64,000 nucleotides of DNA from Nonomuraea jabiensis (GCF_014204795.1 NZ_JACHMB010000001.1:4154001-4218000), one strand, 5' to 3'; shown: positions 15,520-24,541, counted from the stretch's first letter. The notes: generated from the sequence alone by a model not told the origin. Made by a program: numbers and translations.

Positions 15520-16823
15520 GTGCGGGACTCCAGGGCGCGGTAGTCGATCTTGCCGGTGGCCAGGAGCGGAAGGCTGTCGACGGCACGCACGTCGAACCCG
15601 CTCCAATGCACCCGCAGCTCGGCACCCAGCTTGCGGGCCAGCCCCGCCCGGCCGGCCGCGTCGAGACCCTCGGCCCACACCGTCACGCGGTCGTCGCCGC
15701 TGGTCACCGCCACCGGGACGGAGCCGCGCAGCAGGCGTTCGACGTCGTCGAGGTTGACCCGCACGCCGAAGATCTTGGCGATGCGTTTCAGCCGCCCGGT
15801 GATATAGAGGAAGCCCTCGGAATCGAGCCGGCCCAGGTCACCCGTGCGCAGCACCCCGCCCAGGTCGTCGCCCCTGGCCAGGTCGGCGGCCGTCTCGGCG
15901 TAGCCCATCATGACGTTGGGCCCGTGGTAGACGACCTCGCCCTCGTCGACGCTCAGCCGCCCGCCGGGGATGGCCAGCCCGGCGGAGCCTGGTCTGTCGG
16001 CCAGCCGGTCGGGAGGCAGGACGGCGATCCGGGCCGTGGCCTCGGTCTGACCGTACATCACGAAGAACCGGTCGGCCTGCCCCGCGAACTCCTGGACCAG
16101 GTCCTGGCTCAGCCGCCCGCCGGCCTGCGTCAGGGTGGCGAGCGCGGGGTGCTCGGAGCGGTCGTAACGCAGCCGCCGCAGCATCTCGTACTGGTAGGGG
16201 ACGGCCGCCAGCGACGTGCACCGGTGGGCGTCCAGATGCGTCCAGAACGAGCGCTCCAGCAGCCCCGCCTCCGTCAGCATCACCGTGGCCCCGGCGACCA
16301 GGTGGCTGTTGAGCACGGACAGCCCGTAGCTGTAGTGGAGCGGCAGGCTGGTGGGCGCGATCTCGTCGGGGGCGATGGCCAGGGCCGTGGCGATGGCGGT
16401 GGCGTTGGCCAGCACGGCCTGGCGCGACAGGCGTACGAGCTTGGGGTTGCCGGTCGAGCCCGAGGTGGCGAGGAGCACGGCGAGGTCGGGATGCGGCTCG
16501 GGCGCCTCGCGGCGCGGCGGCGGCGAGCCGTCGGCCGCGTGCGTGAACCCGAGCAGCGCCGCCGGCCTGAACCGGCCCACCAGCTCGGCCAGCGCCCCGG
16601 GAGTCAGGTCGGGGTCGAGCAGCGCGATCGGCCGGCCCGACCGCCAGGCGGCGAGGTAGCGCAGGACGGAGGTGAGGTTGTTGCGCATGCCGCAGAACAG
16701 CGGCCCCGGCCGCAGCCGGGTCAGCGCCTCCGCGGTGCGCGCGACGTGGCCGGCCAGCTCGTCGCCGCCGAGGCCCGCCGCCTCTCCCGCGACGACGAGC
16801 CGGGCCTGTGGGTGCGGGAACAT
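15516..16823 (-). CDS. AMP-dependent acyl ligase (ANL superfamily)
   Basis: The 435-residue adenylate-forming enzyme has LLATSGSTGNPKLV (A3, near 117-130), MYGQTEATAR (A5), GDLGRLDSEGFLYITGR (A7), RIAKIFGVRVN (A8) and a C-terminal ATGKIDY with the A10 Lys. At 435 residues it is shorter than most acyl-CoA synthetases, mainly in the N-terminal part. It probably activates a small acyl acid and loads the ACP encoded two genes upstream. The start is ATG 16823, or GTG 16826 which overlaps the SDR stop by 4 bp. Confidence 0.85.
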   Translation of the reverse strand: MFPHPQARLVVAGEAAGLGGDELAGHVARTAEALTRLRPGPLFCGMRNNLTSVLRYLAAWRSGRPIALLDPDLTPGALAELVGRFRPAALLGFTHAADGSPPPRREAPEPHPDLAVLLATSGSTGNPKLVRLSRQAVLANATAIATALAIAPDEIAPTSLPLHYSYGLSVLNSHLVAGATVMLTEAGLLERSFWTHLDAHRCTSLAAVPYQYEMLRRLRYDRSEHPALATLTQAGGRLSQDLVQEFAGQADRFFVMYGQTEATARIAVLPPDRLADRPGSAGLAIPGGRLSVDEGEVVYHGPNVMMGYAETAADLARGDDLGGVLRTGDLGRLDSEGFLYITGRLKRIAKIFGVRVNLDDVERLLRGSVPVAVTSGDDRVTVWAEGLDAAGRAGLARKLGAELRVHWSGFDVRAVDSLPLLATGKIDYRALESRT

Positions 16824-17581
16824 CACAGCACCAGCCCGCCGTCGACGCCGATGACCTGGCCGGTGACGAAACCCGCGTCGGGCGAGAGCAGGAACGCGGT
16901 CACGCGGGCGACGTCGGCGGGCGTGCCGAGCCGCCCGAGCGGGGTCGCGGCGACCGTGGCCGCCCGGCTCTCCTTGTCGAGCGTGGCGAGCAGGTCGGTC
17001 TGGATGTAGCCGGGGGCCACGGCGTTGATCCGGATGCCGGTGGGCCCCAGCTCCTTGGCGGCGGCCTTGGTGAGGCCGATCACGGACGCCTTGGTGGCGG
17101 AGTAGACCGCCTGGCCCGCGCCGCCCATGCGGCCCATCATCGAGGAGACCAGGACCACCGCCGGGGAGCTGCCCCGCCGCAGCAGCCTGAGCGCGGACTG
17201 CAGCGTGTACGTCGCGCCGACCGCGTTGACCTGGAAGAGCCGCTCGACCGTGTCGTGGTGGGCCATGCCGAGCGGACCGGCCGCGTGGACGCCCGCATTG
17301 ATCACGAGGGCGTCGAGGCGGCCGTGGCGCTGGTAGATCTGCCGCATCATGGCCGAGACGGCGGCGGGGTCGCCGACGTCGCAGGCGACCGAGTCGGTCA
17401 CCCCGCCGGTCTCCTCCGCGACCTCGGCGGCGGCCTTCGCGGCACGCTCCTCGTCACGGCCGTGGAGCACCACGTCGTGGCCCGCCCCGGCCAGCGTGAC
17501 CGCCACGGCCCGGCCGATGCCCGCCGTCGAGCCCGTGACCAGGACGACCCTGGCCTCAGATGGCGGCGGCGCCGACGCCAT
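16823..17581 (-). CDS. SDR-family oxidoreductase, FabG-like
   Basis: The 252-residue protein is a classical short-chain dehydrogenase. It has the cofactor loop TGSTAGIGRA (16-25), NAGV (95-98), Ser146, Tyr160 and Lys164 (YSATK), and the C-terminal GQVIGVDGG. FabG-type members reduce 3-ketoacyl-ACP with NADPH. Its location between an ACP gene (26-bp overlap) and an acyl ligase supports an ACP-bound substrate, although a sugar or polyol substrate is possible in a glycan locus. Confidence 0.88.
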   Translation of the reverse strand: MASAPPPSEARVVLVTGSTAGIGRAVAVTLAGAGHDVVLHGRDEERAAKAAAEVAEETGGVTDSVACDVGDPAAVSAMMRQIYQRHGRLDALVINAGVHAAGPLGMAHHDTVERLFQVNAVGATYTLQSALRLLRRGSSPAVVLVSSMMGRMGGAGQAVYSATKASVIGLTKAAAKELGPTGIRINAVAPGYIQTDLLATLDKESRAATVAATPLGRLGTPADVARVTAFLLSPDAGFVTGQVIGVDGGLVL

Positions 17582-17804
17582 GCTTCTCCAGCAGCCCGGC
17601 CGCCTCGGCGAACGAGCTCATGTCGATCATCTCGTCGGTGTCGATCATGACGGAGAACTCGTCCTCCATCGCGGCGATCAACGCCATGTGGGCCAGCGAG
17701 TCCCACTGGGGGATGGCGCGGTATTCGAGCCCGTCGACGTCGGCGTCGGCCGGAAGGTTGAGCGCACTGCGGAAGACGGCCCGCAGGCGGTCGAGATGAC
17801 TCAT
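17556..17804 (-). CDS. Acyl carrier protein
   Basis: The 82-residue protein carries the phosphopantetheine attachment motif WDSLAHM with Ser36, acidic helix II residues, and the usual length of about 80. ATG 17804 is preferred; an in-frame GTG at 17810 would add two residues. It is first in a leftward run of genes whose starts and stops overlap through to the GT-C-like gene, so it likely carries the acyl group handled by the ligase, SDR, LuxE and LuxC proteins. Confidence 0.9.
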   Translation of the reverse strand: MSHLDRLRAVFRSALNLPADADVDGLEYRAIPQWDSLAHMALIAAMEDEFSVMIDTDEMIDMSSFAEAAGLLEKHGVGAAAI

Positions 17805-17966
17805 GATCACTCACTCTCTGTCCTCAAGCCACGACGTAGTGTAGCGGGAATTGCGAGCCAGGAGAAAACCAAGGCCCCCTCTCGGGTAATGGAACCGTAT
17901 AACGAGGCGTGGCACCCGTTGAGGGCTGGGAATGTCGGACGGGACACGGTCCACCGTACGGGGGGA
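17805..17966. promoter_or_regulatory. Divergent promoter region, ACP cassette / glycan genes
   Basis: The 162-bp gap between divergent starts must hold promoters for both the acyl cassette and the rightward genes. It is less GC-rich than its neighbours. I cannot name -10 and -35 boxes with confidence. Confidence 0.4.
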
Positions 17967-18803
17967 ATGATGGACGAATCCAATCACTGGTACGGGCACT
18001 CTCGCATAATCGGCCGATACTGCGGCCTTCCGGATGAGACGCCGAAACGCATCCAGGGCTTCCTTCAGCACGGATGGAACTATCTCCACGGATTTCCGCC
18101 CAACGACCACTGGTGCAGCCCTGGTTATCCCCGTTTCATCTGGTCTGACGTGCTACGTCGCCGGGGCTGGTCGATGGGCCGCCGGGGACACTACCTCATC
18201 GGCGCGCCGTGGATATACCTCCTTCATCTGGAGCCTGAGCTGGGCGTGGTCCCTGAGCGCAAGGGTACGATCTGGTATCCCTTTCATGGCTGGGAAAAGC
18301 ATTCCGTCAGCGGTGACCACGCCCGGTTGGCCGACGAAATCCGAAATGTCGAGACCGGTCCGGTCACGGTCTGTCTTTATTGGCTGGAATTCGCGAATCC
18401 GGACATTCGGCGAGCGTACGAATCGAGGGGATTCCGGGTCATCTGCCATGGCGAGCGCGGCTCCCGGTGGGAGGGAAAGGGACGCGACTTCCTGCGCAAG
18501 CAGCTGGTCCAGTTGCGACGCCACCGCAGGGTGGCCTCCAACCGGCTCGGCAGCGCGCTGTTCTACGGCGCCTCGGTGGGATGCGAGGTGGCGGTGTACG
18601 GGGATCCGATGCAGTTCGAGGACGAGCGTCCCGAGTACGGGGGGACGGCGCGCCGCATGCGGCTCTGGCCGGAGCTGCACGGCACGCACGTCGACCGCGA
18701 GCTGGCGTCGGAGGTGGCGCGGCGCGAGCTGGGATTCGAGTATCAGGCGACACCGGAGGAGCTACGGCGAATGTTCGGATGGAAACGGGGGGCGCGCACG
18801 TGA
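17967..18803 (+). CDS. Unrecognised protein, possible GT-B-like surface-glycan enzyme
   Basis: The 278-residue protein has no signal peptide or membrane segment and no domain that I can name. It starts at ATG 17967 (or 17970) after a GGGGG tract. Parts of its second half (VTVCLYWLEFANPDIRRAYE, GFRVICHGERG, ASNRLGSALFYGASVG, VAVYGDPMQF) have the rhythm of the C-terminal nucleotide-sugar domain of capsule and sialyl-type glycosyltransferases. It overlaps the next gene by 4 bp (GTGA), and is the first gene rightward of the divergent promoter. The function proposed is a weak inference. Confidence 0.7.
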   Translation: MMDESNHWYGHSRIIGRYCGLPDETPKRIQGFLQHGWNYLHGFPPNDHWCSPGYPRFIWSDVLRRRGWSMGRRGHYLIGAPWIYLLHLEPELGVVPERKGTIWYPFHGWEKHSVSGDHARLADEIRNVETGPVTVCLYWLEFANPDIRRAYESRGFRVICHGERGSRWEGKGRDFLRKQLVQLRRHRRVASNRLGSALFYGASVGCEVAVYGDPMQFEDERPEYGGTARRMRLWPELHGTHVDRELASEVARRELGFEYQATPEELRRMFGWKRGART

Positions 18804-20407
18804 TCACCGGGGAGGCGCCCGAGAACGTTCGGTTGATCGGCGGGGAGATGCTGCTGTGGTCCGACATGTCCAACATGGGCGGCATAACGGACTGGAGGGG
18901 CGCGGCGCTGGAGCTGGTCGGCCGGCTCGTCCCCGACAGCGGCCGGGTGCTGCTGGTCGGCCCGCATCCGCAGGTGCTGGTGGACGACGTGGTCGCGCGG
19001 GCCCCGTCGGCGGCCGTGCTGCTGCGCTCCTACCCTGACGCCTGCGCCCTGGGCGAACGGCACCCGGGGCTGGCGGTGTTCTGCGGGCGGCTGGAGGTGT
19101 TCGCCGCGGAGCAGCCGTACGACCTGGTGCTGGCGCTCGACGGGCTGCTGCGCACCCACTCCGCGGAGGCGCCGGCGGCGGCGTGGAGCGAGTCGCTGGC
19201 GGCGCTGGCCGGGCTGGTCGCGCCCGGGGGGCGGCTCGTGCTCGGCGTACGCAACGACCTGGGCGTCGATCGGTTCCTGGAGGCCAGGCCCGCGGACCGG
19301 GAGGGCGCCGACGACCAGTGGGCGCCGCACGGCTTCGACCCGAGCTACCCCAGCGGCCCCGAGGCGCTCGACCGCGGGCTGGAGTCGGCGGGGCTGCGCG
19401 TGCGGCGGTGCTACGCGGCCTACCCGGGCAGGCAGGCCCCCCGGGCGCTGCTGTCCCGCGAGGCGCTGGCCGCCGACCTGCCGGACGCCCTCGCGTTCCC
19501 GCTGAGCGCGCGCGGCGGCGACCGCATGCTGGTGGCGGACCCGCTCCGGCTGACCCGCCTGGTGTTCCGCCACGGCCTGGGCGAGGAGCTCGCGCCGCTC
19601 TGGCTGGCCGTGGCCACCACCGCTTCAGACGATGATGACCCCGTGGAGCTGCCGCTGGGGCTGGTCGAGGAGGGCTCCGCCGTGTACGAGCTCACCAGCG
19701 GTGGCGCCAGGCGCCTGCCGGACGGCGAGGAGCTGCCGATCCCGGCCGGCCGGGTCGTCGAGGAGATCCTCGTCGAGGCGTGCGCCCGCGAGGACGTCAG
19801 GACCGTGCGCGAGCTGCTGGCCCGGCTCGCCGAATGGCTGGAGGCGGGCGGCGACGTGACGGCCGCGACCGACAGCCTGGTGTACGACGGCGAGCGGTTC
19901 GCGGCCATCAGCCCCGCCCCCGGCCCGTCCACCCCGCCCGCCCCGAAAGTCGTCCTGTGCCGGATCCTGTGGCGGTTCGCGGTCAGGCTGCTGGCGGCCG
20001 GTCACCACCACCCGTGGCCGTGGCCGCTGGAGGCCGACCAGCTCGCGCTGACCCTGTGCGGCATGGCCGACCGGCCCTGCGAGCAGGGCGACCTCGACCG
20101 CGCCCGCAAGCTGGACGTGGAGCTGGGCTGCCCCGCCGAGGTGGCGGAGCACGCCCCCACGTACCGGGATCTGCTGGGGGCCCGGGACCGCCTGGCCGAC
20201 CAGCTCACCGCCGCGCTGGCCAGGATCTCGCGCCTGGAGACCAAGCTCTCCTACCGCGAACGCGAGCTGGTCAGGGCGAAGGCCAAGCTACGCAGGACCC
20301 AGCGCAAGGCCAGCGCCTTCCGCAGGACGCTCGGATATCGCCTCTCCCGCCGCCTGGCGCGCCCCCGCAGGGTCGCCCGCAAGGTCATCCGCCTCCTGTC
20401 CGGCTGA
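18800..20407 (+). CDS. Methyltransferase-like protein with coiled-coil tail
   Basis: The 535-residue protein opens with a Rossmann-like region (GRVLLVGPHPQVLVDDVV, LVLALDGLLRTHSAEA, LVAPGGRLVLGVRND) that looks like a SAM-dependent methyltransferase with a degenerate glycine loop. The middle part is unrecognised. The last 70 residues are a basic coiled coil (LTAALARISRLETKLSYRER then Lys/Arg-rich repeats), as in other actinobacterial polysaccharide-locus proteins. GTG 18800 overlaps the preceding stop by 4 bp and follows a GGGGGG tract. It may act on or help assemble the glycan. Confidence 0.7.
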   Translation: MITGEAPENVRLIGGEMLLWSDMSNMGGITDWRGAALELVGRLVPDSGRVLLVGPHPQVLVDDVVARAPSAAVLLRSYPDACALGERHPGLAVFCGRLEVFAAEQPYDLVLALDGLLRTHSAEAPAAAWSESLAALAGLVAPGGRLVLGVRNDLGVDRFLEARPADREGADDQWAPHGFDPSYPSGPEALDRGLESAGLRVRRCYAAYPGRQAPRALLSREALAADLPDALAFPLSARGGDRMLVADPLRLTRLVFRHGLGEELAPLWLAVATTASDDDDPVELPLGLVEEGSAVYELTSGGARRLPDGEELPIPAGRVVEEILVEACAREDVRTVRELLARLAEWLEAGGDVTAATDSLVYDGERFAAISPAPGPSTPPAPKVVLCRILWRFAVRLLAAGHHHPWPWPLEADQLALTLCGMADRPCEQGDLDRARKLDVELGCPAEVAEHAPTYRDLLGARDRLADQLTAALARISRLETKLSYRERELVRAKAKLRRTQRKASAFRRTLGYRLSRRLARPRRVARKVIRLLSG

Positions 20408-20452
20408 CACGTGCAGCAAGAAGGACGTAGGACAACAGGAAGAGGAATAGGT

Positions 20453-22339
20453 GTGCCGGTCCTTTCGGTGATCGTTCCGTTCTACAACGTCGAGAAGTAC
20501 ATCGGACCCTGCCTGGATTCCATCGCCGCCCAGACGCTGGGCGATCTGGAGGTGATCTGCGTCGACGACGGCAGCCTCGACGGCGGCCCGGCGGTCGTCG
20601 AGGCCAGGCAGGCAGACGACAGCCGGGTAAGCCTCATCAGGCAGGACAACATGGGGGTGGGCCGCGCCCGCAACGTGGGCGTACGCCGGGCGACCGGCCG
20701 CTACCTGGCCTTCGTGGACGGTGACGACACCGTGCCGCGCGACGCGTTCAAACGGCTGGTGACCTCGCTCGAGTCCACCGGCTCCGATCTGGCCTGCGGC
20801 AACGTCATGCGGCTCTACCGCAACCTGCTCATCCCGTCGTGGGCCCACCGGGAGGCGTTCGCCAAGCCCGTGAAGAGCACCCACATCACCCGCCACCCGC
20901 TGCTGATCCGCGACCGCATGTTGTGGAACAAGGTCTACCGCCGCTCCTTCTGGGAGCGCCTGGGCCTGAGCTTCCCCGAGCGCATGTACGAGGACCAGCC
21001 GGTCGCGATGGCGGCCCACGTGGGAGCGAGGTCGGTCGACGTGCTGGCCTCGATCGTCTACCACTGGCGGCAGCGCGACGAGCCCGGCAGCTCGATCACC
21101 CAGCGCTGCCTGGAGCCCGACAACCTGCGCGACCGCCTGCTGTCGGTGCTGGAGACCGCCTCCCTGCTGGGCCGCGGGGCGCCGGCGCTCAAGCCTGACT
21201 TCGACCGCGACACGCTGGACATCGACATGGCCGTCGCCGTGGAGGCCATGGCCGCCATGGGCACGACGGCGGACCCGGCCCTGCTCGACATGATCGTCCG
21301 CTACCTCGACGGCGTGTCGCGCGAGGCCTGGCACAGCATCCCGTTCGCGCAGCGCCTCCAGGTCCACCTGCTTCACCAGCGGCGCCTGGGCGAGCTGGCG
21401 TACGTGTTCACCCAGGACCGCTGCGGGCAGCTGCAGCCGCGCGTGGGCGCGGCCGGGCTGCTGCGCAGGCGCTGGTACGGCAGGCACCCGTCGATGCCGC
21501 CGCACCTGTCGGAGGTCTCCGGCGAGCTGGCCCTGGTCGCCCGGCTGGTCGACCTCGACTGGCGCGACAGCGTGCTCTGCGGCGCGGGCCGGGTGGCGTT
21601 GGGCCGGTTCGACGTGGGGGAGCTGCGCCGCATGCGGGTGCGGGTCTGGCTGGAGGAGCGCAGGACCGGCGCGACCATCCCGCTGTCGGACGAGGAGAGC
21701 GCGCCCACCTGGGAGAACGTGGTGCAGGAGGACGGCGGCGCGCTGCCGGAGCACGCGTTCCCGTTCCGCTTCGCGTTCGACCCGGCCGTGCTGACGCCCG
21801 CGCAGCTCGCCAGGCGCGGCCGCTGGGACCTGCGCGTGCAGCTCAGAGGGCAGGGGCTGCGGCTGGAGGGCCGGGTGGCCGGGCCGCGCTGGCTGCCGCC
21901 GCTGATTCCCGCGCCGAGGCGCAGGTCGGGCGTGTGGCTGGTGCCGGTCCGCAGCGCCAAGGGCGCCTGGGGCCTGCGCCTGCGCAAGGCGCGGGCGATC
22001 ATCGGGGAGTGCCGGGTGGACGGCGGCGACCTGGTGTTCTCGGGGGAGATCACCGACATCGGCGACGGCGAGCCGGTGCTGCGGCTGCGGCGCAGGAGCG
22101 ACGGCGAGGAGATGTACTTCCCGGTGGCGCTGGCGGGGCGCGACTTCCACGCGCGGGTGCCGCTGGCCGACATCGACGAGAGCGTCGGCCACGAGTCGTG
22201 GTGGGAGGTCGTCATCGACCAGGGCACACCCATCCGCCCGCTGGTGCGGACCGGGCAGCGGCCGATCGCGACCGTCGCGGCCAGGCGCTTCCTCGTCGAC
22301 CGGGGCGAGGACGGCTGCCTGCTGCTGGCGGAGCGCTAG
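20453..22339 (+). CDS. GT2 glycosyltransferase with long C-terminal extension
   Basis: The 628-residue protein has an N-terminal GT-A domain: LSVIVPFYNVEKYI, VDDGSLDGG and FVDGDDTVPR (the DxD metal site), then LWNKVYRRSFW and YEDQPVAMAAH. The C-terminal 300 residues include two beta-rich segments (about 350-490 and 490-628) of the type found in actinobacterial teichoic-acid glycosyltransferases. GTG 20453 was chosen because GGAAGAGGA lies just upstream. It is paralogous to the protein at 27901. Its stop codon shares the palindrome GCGCTAGCGC with the stop of the convergent pseC gene. Confidence 0.85.
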   Translation: MPVLSVIVPFYNVEKYIGPCLDSIAAQTLGDLEVICVDDGSLDGGPAVVEARQADDSRVSLIRQDNMGVGRARNVGVRRATGRYLAFVDGDDTVPRDAFKRLVTSLESTGSDLACGNVMRLYRNLLIPSWAHREAFAKPVKSTHITRHPLLIRDRMLWNKVYRRSFWERLGLSFPERMYEDQPVAMAAHVGARSVDVLASIVYHWRQRDEPGSSITQRCLEPDNLRDRLLSVLETASLLGRGAPALKPDFDRDTLDIDMAVAVEAMAAMGTTADPALLDMIVRYLDGVSREAWHSIPFAQRLQVHLLHQRRLGELAYVFTQDRCGQLQPRVGAAGLLRRRWYGRHPSMPPHLSEVSGELALVARLVDLDWRDSVLCGAGRVALGRFDVGELRRMRVRVWLEERRTGATIPLSDEESAPTWENVVQEDGGALPEHAFPFRFAFDPAVLTPAQLARRGRWDLRVQLRGQGLRLEGRVAGPRWLPPLIPAPRRRSGVWLVPVRSAKGAWGLRLRKARAIIGECRVDGGDLVFSGEITDIGDGEPVLRLRRRSDGEEMYFPVALAGRDFHARVPLADIDESVGHESWWEVVIDQGTPIRPLVRTGQRPIATVAARRFLVDRGEDGCLLLAER

Positions 22340-23460
22340 CGCAGGACGGCCGCCAGGGTCTCCGCGACCCGGTCCTGCTGGGCGTCGGTCAGGTCGGGGA
22401 ACAGCGGCAACGACAGCTCCTCGGCGTAGTACGCCTCCGCCCGCGGGCAGAGCCCACGCCGGTAGCCGAGGTCCTCGAACACCGGGTGCCAGTACGCCGG
22501 CAGGTAGTTGACCTGCACGCCGATGCCGGCGGCGCGCATGCGTTCGTAGACCTCGCGCCGCCGGCCGTCGCGGACCCTGACCGGGTAGAGGTGCCAGCTC
22601 GGCCGTACGTACGCGCGCTGCGCGGGCAGCGTCAGCCCCGGCACGCCGCGCAGCAGCGCGTTGTAGCGCGCGACGAGCTCGGAGCGCCGCTCGCGGAAGC
22701 GCTCCAGCCGCCGCAGCTGGCTGACGCCCAGCGCGCACAGCACGTCGGGCAGCCGGTAGTTCAGCCCGAACTCGTGCACCTCCTGGTGCCACCCGCCCAC
22801 GTCCGGGTCGCGCTGCTCGGCGGGCTCCCTGACCAGGCCGTGGTTCCTGAAGCGGGCGGCCCGCCGGAACCGCTCGGGGTCGGCCGCCGCCACCGCCCCG
22901 CCCTCCGCCGTGGTCACGGTCTTGGTCGGGAAGAACGAGAAGGTCGTCAGGTCGGCCAGCGCCCCCACGGGCCGGTCCTTGTACGCGGCCCCGATCGAGT
23001 GCGCCGAGTCGGCCATCAGCACCGCCCCGGCCTGGTCGGCGACCGCGCGCAGCTCGTCGTAGTCGGCGGGATGGCCCGCGTAGTCCACCGCCGTGACGAC
23101 CCGCGTCCTGGGGGTGACCAGGGCGGCGACGGCGTCGGGGTCGAGGTTGCCCGTGTCGGGCTGCACGTCGGCGAAGACCACCCGCGCGCCCAGCAGCGCC
23201 GCCGCGGCGGCCGTGGCCACGAACGTCAGGGGCGAGGTGACCACCTCGTCGCCCGCCCGCACCTCGGCCGCCACGTAGGCGACGTGCAGCGCGGCGGTCC
23301 CCGACGTGACCGAGACGCACGGCACGCCGCCCGTCCAGCGGGCCAGCTCCGCCTCGAACCTGCCGACCGCCGGCCCGGTGGTCAGCCAGTCGCCGCGCAG
23401 CACCTCGGCGACCGCCTCGATGTCGGACTCGGCGATCGACTGCCGTCCGTAGGGGAGCAT
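22336..23460 (-). CDS. pseC: UDP-4-amino-4,6-dideoxy-N-acetyl-altrosamine transaminase
   Basis: The 374-residue PLP enzyme of the DegT/DnrJ/EryC1 family performs the second step of pseudaminic acid synthesis, aminating the 4-keto sugar made by PseB. Signatures are VTSGTAALHVAY (51-62), ADSAHSIGAAYKD (150-162) and FSFFPTKTVTTAEGG with the PLP Lys180. It starts one base inside the pseB stop (TGATG). Placement beside pseB, and the other pse genes, separates it from generic sugar aminotransferases. Confidence 0.9.
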   Translation of the reverse strand: MLPYGRQSIAESDIEAVAEVLRGDWLTTGPAVGRFEAELARWTGGVPCVSVTSGTAALHVAYVAAEVRAGDEVVTSPLTFVATAAAAALLGARVVFADVQPDTGNLDPDAVAALVTPRTRVVTAVDYAGHPADYDELRAVADQAGAVLMADSAHSIGAAYKDRPVGALADLTTFSFFPTKTVTTAEGGAVAAADPERFRRAARFRNHGLVREPAEQRDPDVGGWHQEVHEFGLNYRLPDVLCALGVSQLRRLERFRERRSELVARYNALLRGVPGLTLPAQRAYVRPSWHLYPVRVRDGRRREVYERMRAAGIGVQVNYLPAYWHPVFEDLGYRRGLCPRAEAYYAEELSLPLFPDLTDAQQDRVAETLAAVLR

Positions 23461-24437
23461 CAGCGGGCCACCATGGCGCGCAGGTCGTCCACCGAGAGCC
23501 ATTCGTCGTTGGTGTCGGAGCGGTAGGAGAAGCCCTCGGGCAGCGGCTCGCCGGTCTGCGGCGGCGTGTAGCCCCAGGTGGCGATCGTGGGCAGGACGAT
23601 GTAGCGGTCGGCCAGCCGGAGCGTCCTGCGGCCGTCGTCCGGCCCGATCATCTCCTCGTGCAGCTTCTCGCCGGGCCTGATGCCGATCTCGTAGATGGGG
23701 CTGTTCGGCGCCAGCGCCTCGGCCAGGTCGGTGATGCGCATGCTCGGCAGGCGCGGCACGTAGAGCTCGCCGCCGCTCATGAGGTCGAACGAGTCCACCA
23801 CGAACCGGACCGCCCGGTCGAGCGTGATCCAGAACCTGGTCATGCGCTTGTCGGTGATCGGCAGGCTGGCGCCCTGCTCGGCCAGGCGCAGGAAGAGCGG
23901 CACCACCGAGCCCCGGCTGCCGACGACGTTGCCGTAGCGGACGACGGAGAAGCGGGTCTCGTGGGCGGCGGCGTAGTGGTTGGCGGAGACGAAGAGCTTG
24001 TCGGCGACCAGCTTCGTGGCCCCGTACAGGTTGATCGGGCTGGAGGCCTTGTCGGTGGAGAGCGCGACCACCTTGCGCACGCCGCTGTCGATCGCGGCCT
24101 CCACCACGTTCTGTGACCCCGCGACGTTGGTGCGGACGTACTCGAACGGGTTGTACTCGGCCGTGTCCACCTGCTTGAGCGCGGCCGCGTGGACCACGTA
24201 GTCCACGCCGTGCATCGCGCGGGCCAGCCGGTCGCGATCCCTGACGTCGCCGATGAACCAGCGCAGGCGCTCGTCGTCGCCGAAGAGCTGCCTGGTCTCG
24301 TACTGCTTGAGCTCGTCGCGGGAGAAGACCACCAGGCGCCGCACCCCCAGCGAGTCGAGTGCGTTGCGGATGAACGCCTTGCCGAAGGACCCCGTGCCTC
24401 CGGTGATCAGAACCGACGATCCACTGAGAATGCTCAC
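23460..24437 (-). CDS. pseB: UDP-GlcNAc 4,6-dehydratase (5-inverting)
   Basis: The 325-residue extended SDR is very close to PseB. It has GGTGSFGKAF (13-22), FSRDELKQYE (38-47), HAAALKQVDTAEYNPFE (83-99), STDKASSPINLYGATK with Tyr138 and Lys142. It makes UDP-2-acetamido-2,6-dideoxy-beta-L-arabino-hexos-4-ulose, the first pseudaminic acid intermediate. It is the first gene of a two-gene leftward unit facing the pseF-pseG unit. Confidence 0.93.
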   Translation of the reverse strand: MSILSGSSVLITGGTGSFGKAFIRNALDSLGVRRLVVFSRDELKQYETRQLFGDDERLRWFIGDVRDRDRLARAMHGVDYVVHAAALKQVDTAEYNPFEYVRTNVAGSQNVVEAAIDSGVRKVVALSTDKASSPINLYGATKLVADKLFVSANHYAAAHETRFSVVRYGNVVGSRGSVVPLFLRLAEQGASLPITDKRMTRFWITLDRAVRFVVDSFDLMSGGELYVPRLPSMRITDLAEALAPNSPIYEIGIRPGEKLHEEMIGPDDGRRTLRLADRYIVLPTIATWGYTPPQTGEPLPEGFSYRSDTNDEWLSVDDLRAMVAR

Positions 24438-24541
24438 GTGGCCCCCTGGGTTCGCGCTTACGCGCAGTAGTCGTTCGAGCAGGGCGGTAGCATAGCGCGA
24501 TCGATCTGCGACACACGGTCACACGGGGGATTGGGGCATCG
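24438..24541. promoter_or_regulatory. Divergent promoter region, pseBC / pseFG
   Basis: This 104-bp gap separates the divergent starts of pseB and pseF and must drive both units. It includes GCGCTTACGCGC and GCGCGATCGATC, near-palindromes that may be operators. Confidence 0.4.

Noticed and set aside
20288..23320. A 1,010-codon open frame on the minus strand
   Set aside because: It lies opposite a GT2 gene with clear motifs and spans pseC in another frame. Its translation is Arg/Ala/Gly-rich with no domain, which is the usual GC-driven shadow.
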